Assembly (NCBI RefSeq): GCF_002803085.1
Contig: NZ_NNBJ01000017.1
Span: 1-64,000 of the forward strand
Reading direction: 5' to 3'
From: Streptomyces sp. CB01201
GTDB lineage: Bacteria > Actinomycetota > Actinomycetes > Streptomycetales > Streptomycetaceae
DNA length: 64,000 nucleotides
Below are positions 1 to 7,844 of the stretch, piece after piece (position 1 is the stretch's first letter; each line of letters begins with the position of its first letter). The notes under the pieces were generated by a model. The model had not been told where the DNA came from. It saw nothing but the letters and a program-made list of their open reading frames with translations, and searched no databases. Made by a program: the position numbers and the translations under genes.

Positions 1-1
1 G

Positions 2-1273
2 TTCGGCGGCGGCGCGGTCGCCGCGGCGGCCCCGGCCCCGGCGCCGGGCGGCCCCGGCGCGAACCGGGCCGCCGACCCCGGGCCGCCCACCGAGCAGGGC
101 GCCCAGAGCGGGCTGCACGGCGCACCCGGGCATCCGTCGGGCAACGGGCCGGCCCCGCTGCGGTCCATCACCCGGGCCGAGATCATCAACCGGGCCAAGA
201 CCTGGGTGAGCGCCGCCGTCCCGTACAACATGGAGGCGTACTGGACCGACGGGTACCGGCAGGACTGCTCGGGCTATGTGTCCATGGCCTGGGACCTCGG
301 TACCAACGAGTGGACGGGTAGCCTGGCGAAGTTCGCGGTGCGGATGACGCGTGACGAACTCCAGCCCGGCGACATCCTGCTCTTCCACAACCCGGCCAAC
401 CCCAACAAGGGCTCGCACGTCGTGATCTTCGGCGGCTGGACCGACTACACGCACAACTACTACACGGCCTACGAGCAGACCCCGCCCGGCACCCGCAAGC
501 AGGCGACCCCGTACGCGTACTGGAAGAACTCGGCCAACTACGTGCCCTACCGGTACAAGGGGCTCGCGGCCGGCACGAGCGGCGGGGAGCCCGGCACCGC
601 CACGGGCGCCTCCACCCCTACCGGCACGGGTACCGGCGCCGACCCCGAGAGCGTGCCGACGGCCTTTCCCGGGGCCGCGCAGTTCGGGCCGGGCGCCAAC
701 AACGTCCATGTCACCCAGCTCGGGCAGATGCTGGTGAAGCGCGGCGGCGCCCGCTTCTACACCGAGGGCCCCGGACCCCGCTGGGGCTCGGCCGACCTGA
801 ACGCGACCCGCGCCTTCCAGCAGGCCCAGGGCTGGACCGGCGCGGACGCGGACGGGATCCCCGGGGAGCTGACGTGGGCGCTGCTCGTCCAGGGCAGGGG
901 CAAGGACATTCCCCCGGCCACGGCCGGTCCCGGCCCCGGTCCGCGCCCGGTTCCGCTCCCGGCCTCGGCCCCCGGCCCCGCCCCGCGCCCGGTCCCGGTC
1001 CCGGCTCCCGGACCGGTCCCCGCCTCGTCCGCGCGGCCGGCCTATCCGGGCCCGAGCTGGTTCCGGCCCGGGCAGGACAGCTGGTACGTCACCCAGCTCG
1101 GCCGGCGGCTCGTGGCGAAGGGCTTCGGCCGCTACTACACCTCCGGCCCCGGCTCGCGCTGGGGCGAGGCCGACCGGCGCAACGTCGAGGCGTTCCAGCG
1201 CGCCCAGGGCTGGTCCGGCGCGGAGGCCGACGGCTACCCCGGCCCCGAGACTTGGCGGCGGCTCTTCGCATGA
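2..1273 (+). CDS. NlpC/P60-like peptidoglycan-binding secreted protein, 5' end missing
   Basis: The reading frame is open from the first codons of the window, so the gene starts upstream and its signal sequence is not visible. After an Ala/Pro/Gly-rich stretch comes a cysteine-hydrolase-like domain with the motif YRQDCSGYVSMAW (candidate catalytic Cys) and GSHVVIFGGW (candidate His), as in NlpC/P60 cell-wall peptidases. Two copies of a peptidoglycan-binding domain follow, each with VTQLGxxLVxKG...RWGxAD...AFQxAQGW, separated by a Pro/Gly/Ala linker. The protein probably binds or cuts cell-wall peptidoglycan outside the cell. Its stop codon overlaps a relic start codon in the 32-bp duplication that leads into the next gene. 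The domain calls come from motifs seen by eye; hydrolase activity is inferred. Confidence 0.8.
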   Translation, partial: FGGGAVAAAAPAPAPGGPGANRAADPGPPTEQGAQSGLHGAPGHPSGNGPAPLRSITRAEIINRAKTWVSAAVPYNMEAYWTDGYRQDCSGYVSMAWDLGTNEWTGSLAKFAVRMTRDELQPGDILLFHNPANPNKGSHVVIFGGWTDYTHNYYTAYEQTPPGTRKQATPYAYWKNSANYVPYRYKGLAAGTSGGEPGTATGASTPTGTGTGADPESVPTAFPGAAQFGPGANNVHVTQLGQMLVKRGGARFYTEGPGPRWGSADLNATRAFQQAQGWTGADADGIPGELTWALLVQGRGKDIPPATAGPGPGPRPVPLPASAPGPAPRPVPVPAPGPVPASSARPAYPGPSWFRPGQDSWYVTQLGRRLVAKGFGRYYTSGPGSRWGEADRRNVEAFQRAQGWSGAEADGYPGPETWRRLFA

Positions 1274-1333
1274 CGCAGCGCGAGACGGAGGGCACGACGG
1301 CATGACGCAGCGCAAGACGGAGGGCACGACGGA
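1270..1333 (+). repeat. 32-bp tandem duplication at a gene junction
   Basis: Two adjacent 32-bp units (1270-1301 and 1302-1333) begin ATGACGCAGCGC and differ at only two positions. The first ATG overlaps the TGA of the upstream gene in the usual ATGA arrangement. Because 32 is not a multiple of three, that first ATG now opens an 11-codon mini-frame ending at 1303-1305. The second ATG is in frame with the SPFH gene. Confidence 0.95.
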
Positions 1334-2510
1334 GGGAAACACGCGCATGCACACCCCGACCCCACCCGCCCCCGACGCGCCCCGGACACCCGCACCCGCG
1401 GGTGCGGACACCGGGCGCCGGGTGGCCGTGATCCGCAACGAGAACACCGCGGCGATCCCGGTCCATCTGCTGTTCCGCGACGACACCGGTCCGGTCCCGG
1501 CCGTCCCCGCCCCCGACTCGCCGGCCGCCCGCCCGTTCGTCCGGCCGCCCCAGCAGGCGGGCGCCCGCAACGCCGTGGCGGCCCCGGCCAGACCCGCGAC
1601 CCCCGTCGACCCGGGGATCGTGGAACGGCCCGGCCCGGTGGTGACCGGCGGGGCGGCCGTCGCCGCCGGCCTCCTCGCGCTCGCGGGCTGCGGGGCGGTG
1701 CTCTGGTGGACCGGAGCGCTGCCCCGGGCCCTGACCGCGCTGCTGCACCTGCCCGGCCGCCCGTACCAGGGCATCCGGCTCGAACAGTGGGCGCTGCTCA
1801 CCCTCGGGGTGAGCGTGGCGGTGCTCGCGTTCGGCGGGCTCGGGCGGGGCCGCGTCGGCTTCGCCTGGGTGCTCTCGCTGTTCGGCGACTACCGGGGCAG
1901 CGTGCGGCGCACCGGCCTGGTGTGGATCAGCCCGCTGCTGCTCCGCCGCCGGGTCGACCTGCGGCTGCGGCACTGGCGCAGCGAGCCGATGGAGGCGGTC
2001 GATGCCAACGGGACCGCGCTGCGGGTGGTGGTCCTAGTGGTGTGGCGGATCCGCGACACCGCGCGGGCCGCGCTCGCCGTCGCCGACCACGAGCAGTACC
2101 TGCGGCAGCAGGTGGAGGCGGCCATGGCCCGGGTCCTCTCGCAGCTGCCGGCGGACGCCTTCCACGAGGACGCGCCCACGCTGCGCAACGCGGAGGCCGT
2201 CGGCGACGCGCTGACCCGCATGCTGAAGTCGGAGACGGAGCCGGTCGGCATCGAGCTGTACTCGGCACAGCCGACCCGTATCGAGTACGCGCCCGAGGTG
2301 GCGGCGGCGATGCGCCGCCGGCGGGTCGCCGCGATCGACGCCCGGCACCGGGACGCGGTGCTGACCTCGGTGGTGGACGCCGTGGACGACACCGTGCACC
2401 GGCTGACCTCGCGGGGCCTGGTGGAGCTCGACGCGTACGAGCGCAAGGCGCTGGTGAAGGACCTGACGGTGGCCTTCTACACGGGCCGGGGGGCGGGCGA
2501 GGGCGGCTGA
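1302..2510 (+). CDS. SPFH (band 7) domain membrane protein
   Basis: The first ~100 residues are Pro/Ala-rich. Two hydrophobic segments follow (about residues 107-134 and 155-178), then an SPFH/prohibitin-like domain with the typical core RRTGLVWISPLLLRRRVDLR and LRVVVLVVWRIRDTARAAL. SPFH proteins scaffold membrane microdomains; the partner here is unknown. The start is uncertain. ATG 1302 lies 9 nt after GGAGGG, but an in-frame ATG at 1347 (MHTPTPP) is also preceded by GGAGGG (1331-1336). The upstream neighbour is a cell-wall protein in the same direction, so the two are likely co-transcribed and the protein may act at the cell envelope. Confidence 0.8.
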   Translation: MTQRKTEGTTEGNTRMHTPTPPAPDAPRTPAPAGADTGRRVAVIRNENTAAIPVHLLFRDDTGPVPAVPAPDSPAARPFVRPPQQAGARNAVAAPARPATPVDPGIVERPGPVVTGGAAVAAGLLALAGCGAVLWWTGALPRALTALLHLPGRPYQGIRLEQWALLTLGVSVAVLAFGGLGRGRVGFAWVLSLFGDYRGSVRRTGLVWISPLLLRRRVDLRLRHWRSEPMEAVDANGTALRVVVLVVWRIRDTARAALAVADHEQYLRQQVEAAMARVLSQLPADAFHEDAPTLRNAEAVGDALTRMLKSETEPVGIELYSAQPTRIEYAPEVAAAMRRRRVAAIDARHRDAVLTSVVDAVDDTVHRLTSRGLVELDAYERKALVKDLTVAFYTGRGAGEGG

Positions 2511-2601
2511 GGCGGGGCCGGGGGCGGGCGCGGTGCCGGGGGCGGCCGAAGTTGTTTCTGCGTTGGCCTGGACACGTCCAACTCCCGTCAATAATCTGGG
2601 A

Positions 2602-2617
2602 CTTGGTCTAGACCGGA
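2602..2617. promoter_or_regulatory. DasR operator (dre) upstream of the AA10 gene
   Basis: CTTGGTCTAGACCGGA contains the core TGGTCTAGACC of the dre consensus ACTGGTCTAGACCAGT, known for the GlcNAc-responsive GntR-family repressor DasR. It lies about 70 nt before the AA10 start, as expected for control of a chitin-degradation gene by aminosugar phosphates. Binding is inferred from the sequence match. Confidence 0.8.
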
Positions 2618-2683
2618 ACATGAAATACCGCACGCGTGCAGCTCCATCCCCGGAACTCCCCCACGTTCTCCAGGAGTGACAGC

Positions 2684-3283
2684 ATGCGAAAGAAGCAGCG
2701 GCTCGGTGCCGCTGTGGTGGGATTCGCCGTCGCCGGCGCGTCCCTGCTCGCGACCGGCAGTGCGAGCAGCCACGGCTATACCGACCAGCCGATCAGCCGC
2801 CAGAAACTGTGCGCCAACGGCACCGTCACCAACTGCGGCGACATCCAGTGGGAGCCGCAGTCCGTCGAGGGCCCCAAGGGCTTCCCCGCGTCCGGCCCCG
2901 CCGACGGCACGCTGTGTGCCGGGGGCAACAGCAGATTCGCCGAGCTGGACGACCCGCGCGGCGGCACGGGCTGGCCGACCACTCAACTGACGGGCGGTCA
3001 GACCTACACCTTCCGCTGGCAGTTCACCGCCCGGCACGCCACGACCGACTTCCGCTACTACCTCACCAAGCAGGGCTGGAACCCGACCCAGAAGCTCACC
3101 CGGGCCGCGCTGGACACCCAGCCGTTCCTGGTCGTGCCCTACGGCGGCAAGCAGCCTCCCGGTACGGTCTCGCACCAGGGGACGATCCCCACCGGCCGGA
3201 CCGGGCACCAGGTCATCCTCGCGGTCTGGACGATCGCGGACACCGGCAACGCCTTCTACGCCTGCTCGGACGTTACGTTCTGA
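2684..3283 (+). CDS. AA10 lytic polysaccharide monooxygenase (chitin-binding protein)
   Basis: A copper-dependent secreted oxygenase that breaks crystalline chitin (or cellulose) chains by oxidation. ATG 2684 is chosen because AGGAG lies about 8 nt before it. The product has 199 residues: a signal peptide (MRKKQRLGAAVVGFAVAGAS...), then cleavage before HGYTDQP. That would expose the N-terminal histidine of the copper 'histidine brace'. A second candidate His is in TARHATTDF. The protein is a single AA10 domain with no added carbohydrate-binding module. A DasR site sits just upstream. AA10 family membership is clear; chitin as substrate is inferred from the DasR site and the family. Confidence 0.92.
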   Translation: MRKKQRLGAAVVGFAVAGASLLATGSASSHGYTDQPISRQKLCANGTVTNCGDIQWEPQSVEGPKGFPASGPADGTLCAGGNSRFAELDDPRGGTGWPTTQLTGGQTYTFRWQFTARHATTDFRYYLTKQGWNPTQKLTRAALDTQPFLVVPYGGKQPPGTVSHQGTIPTGRTGHQVILAVWTIADTGNAFYACSDVTF

Positions 3284-3309
3284 CGGATCGTCAACTACCG
3301 TGCGGCGCC

Positions 3310-4992
3310 ATGACGAAGCGTGTGCCGACCGTGTCGGAGTACGTACAGCGCCAGTGGGGTGACCGGCGGACCGGACTGCGGTACGGCGATCTGGCACTCA
3401 CCCACCACGAGATGGCCGCGGGCGCCGCCGCCCGCGCCGCGCTCCTCGCCGAGCTGCTGCCCCGGGGTGTGGAGCCACACCTCGGGGTACTGCTCGACAA
3501 CACCCCGGAGTTCCCGCTCTGGCTCGGCGCGGCGGCCCTGGCCGGGGCCGCCGTCGCGGGCATCAACCCCACCCGGCGCGGACCCGAACTGGCCCGCGAC
3601 ATCCTGCACACCGAATGCAGGGTCCTGATCACCGCGCACGCCCACCTTCCCCTGCTCGACGGTCCTCGACTGCCGGGCGTACGGGTCGTGGTGACCGGGA
3701 CCGAGGAGTACGAGCGGCTGCTCGCGCCGTACGCGGACGCGAAGCCGGACGAGGTGGCGGCGGGAGTGGGTCCCGCCGGCCCCGCGAGCCGGCTGCTGCT
3801 GTACTTCACCTCCGGCTCGACCGGCGCCCCCAAGGCCGCGATCTGCACCCAGGGGCGGCTGGCGGCGGCGGGTGAGTCGCTGGTCGCCCACTTCGGGCTG
3901 GGCCGGGACGACGTCCACTACATCTGCATGCCGCTGTTCCACGGCAACGCGGTGATCGCCAACTGGGCGCCCGCGCTCGTGGCCGGGGCGGGCGTGGCCC
4001 TGCGGGACCGCTTCTCGGCGTCGCGGTTCCTGGACGACGTACGGGGTTACGGTGCCACGTACTTCACCTACGTCGGCCGGGCCGTCCAGTACCTCCTGGC
4101 CACCCCCGCCCGGCCGGACGACCAGGAGCACCGGCTGCGGATCGGGTTCGGCACGGAGGCGGGGGCGGTCGACGCGGACCGGTTCGCCGAACGGTTCGGG
4201 GTACGGCTCGTCGAGGGGTACGGGTCCTCCGAGGGCGGCGCCGCGATCCAGCGCACCCCGGGCACCCCGGCGGGCGCGATAGGCCGGGCCGCGCCGGGCG
4301 GTGACCTCGCGGTGGTCGACCCGGAGACGGGCCGCGAGTGCGAGCGGGCGCGGTTCGACGGGGCGGGGCGGCTGCTCAACGGGGGTGCGGCGATAGGGGA
4401 GTTGGTGAACCGGGCGCCGAACCCGTTCGAGGGGTACTGGCGCAATCCGTCCGCCGACGCGGAACGCCGCCGGGGCGGTTGGTACTGGACCGGTGACCTC
4501 TTCTTCCGCGACGCAAACGGGTTCCTCTACTTCGCGGCGCGGGCGGGTGACCGGATCCGGGTGGACAGCGAGAACCTGGCCGCGTCGATGATCGAGAACA
4601 TCCTTGCGCGCTGGGAGGGGGTGACGGGGGTGGCGGTGTACGCCGTCCCCGACCCGGTGACCGGGGACCAGGTGATGGCGGCGCTCTCGCTGCGCGAGGG
4701 GCTGGCCTTCGACCCGTCCGCGTTCGCCCAATTCCTCTCCTCACAAACGGACTTGGGTACGAAGATGGCGCCGCGGTTTGTCCGGGTGCTGGCGGGGTTG
4801 CCGGTCACGGCGACGAACAAGGTGCGGCGGGGGGTGTTGCGGGAGGAGGGCTTCTGGTCCGGCGGGGCGGTGTGGTGGCGGCCCCCGGCCGCGGCGGCCT
4901 ACCGCCCCCTGACCCCCTCTGACCTCCCCGGGGCCCTACCCCAGCGCCCTGGCATCCCGCCCACCCGCCCGCCCGTTGCCCCGGGTTGGTAG
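3310..4992 (+). CDS. AMP-dependent acyl-CoA synthetase/ligase (FadD-like)
   Basis: It activates a carboxylic acid to an acyl-AMP and then usually to an acyl-CoA. ATG 3310 (MTKRVPTVSEYVQ) gives 560 residues. The AMP-binding P-loop signature LLYFTSGSTGAPKA is clear, followed by VEGYGSSEGG and YWTGDLFFRDANGFLYFAARAGD in the expected order. The C-terminal K region is TATNKVRRGVLREEG. The last ~40 residues are Pro/Ala-rich, and the final codons lie inside sequence that recurs in non-coding DNA near 26840, so the tail may be altered by a repeat. The substrate chain length cannot be read from the sequence. Confidence 0.88.
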   Translation: MTKRVPTVSEYVQRQWGDRRTGLRYGDLALTHHEMAAGAAARAALLAELLPRGVEPHLGVLLDNTPEFPLWLGAAALAGAAVAGINPTRRGPELARDILHTECRVLITAHAHLPLLDGPRLPGVRVVVTGTEEYERLLAPYADAKPDEVAAGVGPAGPASRLLLYFTSGSTGAPKAAICTQGRLAAAGESLVAHFGLGRDDVHYICMPLFHGNAVIANWAPALVAGAGVALRDRFSASRFLDDVRGYGATYFTYVGRAVQYLLATPARPDDQEHRLRIGFGTEAGAVDADRFAERFGVRLVEGYGSSEGGAAIQRTPGTPAGAIGRAAPGGDLAVVDPETGRECERARFDGAGRLLNGGAAIGELVNRAPNPFEGYWRNPSADAERRRGGWYWTGDLFFRDANGFLYFAARAGDRIRVDSENLAASMIENILARWEGVTGVAVYAVPDPVTGDQVMAALSLREGLAFDPSAFAQFLSSQTDLGTKMAPRFVRVLAGLPVTATNKVRRGVLREEGFWSGGAVWWRPPAAAAYRPLTPSDLPGALPQRPGIPPTRPPVAPGW

Positions 4993-5445
4993 GTTCCGGG
5001 TCCCCCTGGGGCTCCGCCCCAGACCCCGTTCGCGCCTTAAGGGCGCTCGTCCTCAATCGCCGGACGGGCTGAGGATGCCGATGCGGGCCAGCACCGAGGC
5101 ATTCGGGGTCACCACCTACAGGGGCGCGGGGCTGTGACATGTGCGCGGCTCCGCCGCGGTGGGCGCGACGACCGGGGAGACGCCGGGCCACCTACAGGGG
5201 CGCGGGGCTGTGACGTCTGCGGGCGCGACCGGGGAGACGCCGGGTCACCTACAGGGGCGCGGGGAACTGCGCGAGAAGCGACCACGGTCCGCGGACCGAA
5301 ACGGGTTTGGGGGCGCGGGGAACTGCGCGAGAAGCGGGCACGGTCCGCAGTCGAATCAGGGCCCCGGGGCGCAGCCCCGCGAAAGGCGCTCCCACTCACC
5401 CCTTGCCCCCGGAGGGTTTGGGGAAGGGGCGGGGAGGGGCCCAAA
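4962..5445 (+). repeat. Composite intergenic repeat, copy 1 (modules D-A-B-C)
   Basis: This non-coding stretch is built of modules that recur elsewhere in the window. D (about 4969-4987) matches 26838-26870. A (about 5031-5085) contains CGTCCTCAATCGCCGGACGG. B units contain GGGGCGCGGGGAACTGCGCG (about 5252 and 5309), with shorter relatives at about 5118 and 5193. C (about 5362-5445) has GGGGCGCAGCCCC and a run ending GGGGCGGGGAGGGGC. A local duplication repeats GGGGAGACGCCGGG (5175 and 5231 areas). Open frames here are compositional artefacts. Confidence 0.85.
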
Positions 5446-5515
5446 ACCGGGACCCGGGCCGGCCCGAGCGGCCCGCCCCCCCGGGGCTAGCCCGCACCCC
5501 GGGGGCAGTCCGGGT

Positions 5516-5601
5516 ACCCCGCACCCCCGGGGCACCCCGCACCCCCGGGGCACCCCGCACCCCCCGGGGCACCCCGCACCCCCCGGGCACCCCGCACCCC
5601 C
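5516..5601 (+). repeat. 18-19-bp C-rich tandem repeat
   Basis: Units of ACCCCGCACCCCCGGGGC (18 nt, twice), a 19-nt and an 18-nt variant with one extra or one lost base, and a 13-nt partial copy run head to tail. The array ends about 75 nt before the SGNH hydrolase start. Confidence 0.92.
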
Positions 5602-5675
5602 AACCCATGCCCGGAACGGGTGACTTGTCGGCCAGCATCCCCCGCGCACCCCACCCGCAGTGCGTGGATGGGCAC

Positions 5676-6581
5676 GTGAACCCCCGCCTCCTCCTCGCCG
5701 CGCTCCTCGCCGCCACCGCGACCCTGCTCACCGGGCCCACCCCCGCCACCGCCCACACCGGATTCCACGAGTACGTGGCCCTCGGCGACTCCTGGTCCGC
5801 CGATGTCACCGTGCTCGGTATCGACCACACCTACGCCCCTTCCGGCTGTGCCCAGAGCTCCTGGAACTACCCCAAGCAGGTCGCCGCCCGGCTCGGCGTG
5901 AAGACCTTCCGGGACGCTACGTGCGGCGGTGCCACCACCGCCGAGATGACCGCGCCGCAGAACGTCGGCCACCTACCGCTGCTGGCGCAGGGCGTGAACC
6001 CGGCCCAGTTCGACCGGCTCACCCCCTCCACCGACCTCGTCACCGTCGGCATCGGCGGCAACGACATCGGCCTGGCCACCGCCGTCATCGGCTGCGTCAA
6101 CCCGCTGCCCGCCCCCCTCGGCGCCCCGTGCCGGACCCGGTTCGCCGGGGCCGACGGGCGGGACCTGATGTCGCGGCGGATCGCCGACACCAAGGCCCGG
6201 ATCGCCGGCGTACTGGACGGCATCCACCAGCGCTCGCCCAGGGCCACCGTGCTGGTCGTCGACTACCTCGCCGGGGTCGCCGACGGGCGCGGCTGCTACC
6301 CGAGGGTGCCGATCCTCGACGAGGACCTCGGCTGGCTCGGCGCCCGCCTCAAGGAGCTGAACGGCATGCTCGCCGCCGCCGCGGACGAGGGCGGGGCCAC
6401 GCTCGTCGACACGTACACGGGAAGCGTCGGGCACGACGTCTGCCAGCCCGAGGGCAAGAGGTGGGTCGAGGGCCTGGTGCCGCTGTCCGCGAACCCGCCG
6501 GGGCCCGCCGTCCCCTTCCACCCCAACCGCCTGGGCGCCGATCACCAGGCCGCGACCGTACTCGCCGCGTTGGGTGGCTGA
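5676..6581 (+). CDS. Secreted SGNH/GDSL-family hydrolase (lipase/esterase)
   Basis: GTG 5676 starts a 301-residue protein with a signal peptide (VNPRLLLAALLAATATLL...ATAH). The SGNH blocks are present in order: YVALGDSWSAD (nucleophile Ser in GDSW, a variant of GDSY), CGGATT, VGIGGNDIG (block III) and the terminal FHPNRLGADHQ with the catalytic Asp/His region. Paired cysteines resemble those of secreted Streptomyces lipases. It probably hydrolyses ester bonds of lipids or acetylated polymers outside the cell; the substrate is unknown. It is preceded by non-coding repeats and followed by a bidirectional terminator shared with tRNA-Lys. An earlier start would put repeat DNA in the protein, so it was rejected. 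Confidence 0.85.
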   Translation: MNPRLLLAALLAATATLLTGPTPATAHTGFHEYVALGDSWSADVTVLGIDHTYAPSGCAQSSWNYPKQVAARLGVKTFRDATCGGATTAEMTAPQNVGHLPLLAQGVNPAQFDRLTPSTDLVTVGIGGNDIGLATAVIGCVNPLPAPLGAPCRTRFAGADGRDLMSRRIADTKARIAGVLDGIHQRSPRATVLVVDYLAGVADGRGCYPRVPILDEDLGWLGARLKELNGMLAAAADEGGATLVDTYTGSVGHDVCQPEGKRWVEGLVPLSANPPGPAVPFHPNRLGADHQAATVLAALGG

Positions 6582-6623
6582 GGAGGGACCGGCGCGGTGC
6601 GTCCCGGCACGTGCGGGCGCACG

Positions 6624-6655
6624 AAAAGGCCCCCCGCTTGCGCGAGGGGCCTTTT
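6624..6655. terminator. Bidirectional hairpin terminator (SGNH gene / tRNA-Lys)
   Basis: AAAAGGCCCC pairs with GGGGCCTTTT around a CCGCTTGCGCGA loop. The T run on one strand and A run on the other let it serve both the gene on the left and the leftward tRNA. Confidence 0.9.
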
Positions 6656-6662
6656 CCGTCTG

Positions 6663-6736
6663 TGCGCCGCCAGGGACTCGAACCCCGGACCCGCTGATTA
6701 AGAGTCAGCTGCTCTAACCAACTGAGCTAGCGGCGC
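6663..6736 (-). tRNA. tRNA-Lys (CUU anticodon), copy 1
   Basis: The minus strand reads GCGCCGCTAGCTCAGTTGG..., with a 7-bp acceptor stem GCGCCGC/GCGGCGC, anticodon loop CTCTTAA (CTT) and a T-arm GGTTCGAGTC. The CCA end is not encoded. An identical copy lies at 19557-19630. Confidence 0.97.
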
Positions 6737-6832
6737 GTGCTGACAGAGAAAATACTACCTGGTCCCACGGGGTGCTTCCGACCACCCGGACGATCACCCG
6801 ACGACCACCCGGACCAGGCCGCACCGGGGGCG

Positions 6833-7591
6833 TCAGATGGCCAGCGAGAGCACCACGGGAGCGGCCCGGCGGTTGAGGGTGTCGGCCGCGGCGCGCAGGC
6901 GGTGGGCGTGCTCGATCGGCATCGACAGGGCCAGGCACCCCACGGCCGAGCCCGCGGTGAGCGGGACCGCCGCGCAGACCGTGCCGACCGCGTACTCCTG
7001 GAGGTCGAGGACCGGCACGGTGGCCGGCTGGCTGTCGAGCTTGGAGAACAGGACCTTCTCGCTGGTGATCGTGCGCGAGGTGAGCCGGGCGATCCTGTGC
7101 CGGGACAGGTGGTCGCGGCGGCCGTTCTGGTCGAGCTGGGTGAGCAGGCACTTGCCGACCGCGCTGGCGTGCGCCGCCGACTTGAAGTCGACCCACTCGT
7201 TGACCTTCGGGGCGCGCGGCCCGTCCGCGTACTGGGTGATCTTGACCTCGCCGTCGATGTAGCGGCTGATGTAGACCGCCGCGCCCACCGAGTCGCGCAG
7301 CGACATGAGGGTGTCCTGGAGCTTGGCCTCCAGGGCCTGCTGACGGACGGCGCCCGAGCCGAGCAGGACCATTGAGTCGCCGATCACATAGGCGCCGTCG
7401 GCCACCTGCTCGACGTATCCCTCGCGTCGCAGCATCAGGAGCATGGAGGACAGATGGGCGGTGGGCAGTCCCGTCTCGCGGGCGATCTGGACGTCGGTCA
7501 CGCCCCCGCCGTGCCGGGAGATCGCCTCAAGGACGCGCAGGACGTACTGCACCGAGTGGAACGGCGCGGTCGGCTCCGGCTTCAGCGCCAC
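6833..7591 (-). CDS. IclR-family transcriptional regulator
   Basis: 252 residues from GTG 7591. The N-terminal winged helix-turn-helix (VLRVLEAISRHGGGVTDVQI...LPTAHLSSMLLMLRREGYV) is followed by the IclR effector domain (VGKCLLTQLD near the middle, GTVCAAVPLTAGSAVGCLALS near the end). It lies downstream of the EhuBCDA-like importer on the same strand, separated by 253 nt with strong inverted repeats. It therefore probably controls the importer operon or itself, with the importer's substrate or a breakdown product as a plausible ligand. Family membership is clear; target and ligand are inferred. Confidence 0.88.
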   Translation of the reverse strand: MALKPEPTAPFHSVQYVLRVLEAISRHGGGVTDVQIARETGLPTAHLSSMLLMLRREGYVEQVADGAYVIGDSMVLLGSGAVRQQALEAKLQDTLMSLRDSVGAAVYISRYIDGEVKITQYADGPRAPKVNEWVDFKSAAHASAVGKCLLTQLDQNGRRDHLSRHRIARLTSRTITSEKVLFSKLDSQPATVPVLDLQEYAVGTVCAAVPLTAGSAVGCLALSMPIEHAHRLRAAADTLNRRAAPVVLSLAI

Positions 7592-7730
7592 GGTTTCCCC
7601 CTACTGTCCGGCGGATCCTGTCTGGACTCTGTCTGGACAGGGCCCGGCAGGTCGAACTGCGAAGGTGGCAGGTCTGCCGTTCCACGATAGCCGCCAAGAC
7701 CCCTTCCTGGTGCGGGTGTTGACAAGATTG

Positions 7731-7781
7731 GTGGCGCGTGCCAGCGCTCTACGCTGGGACGCGCCACCGTGGCATATGCCA
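7731..7781. promoter_or_regulatory. Large inverted repeat plus palindrome upstream of the IclR gene
   Basis: GTGGCGCGTGCCAGCG (7731-7746) pairs with 7752-7767 with a single mismatch across a 5-nt loop. Three nt further is the perfect 12-bp palindrome TGGCATATGCCA (7770-7781). The pair lies 140-190 nt before the regulator start and after the end of the ATPase gene. It could be a terminator for the importer operon next to an IclR operator; a direct repeat of TCTGTCTGGAC nearby (about 7619-7640) adds to the picture. Confidence 0.6.
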
Positions 7782-7844
7782 GAGTCATGGTCGGGGGCGC
7801 ACGGCCGACCGGACCGTGAGGTCAGCACCGTGTACGGTGCGTGG

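Noticed and set aside
5134..5660. Several Pro/Gly-rich open frames upstream of the SGNH hydrolase
   Set aside because: They lie in the B/C repeat modules and the 18-bp tandem array; translation is low-complexity and not gene-like.
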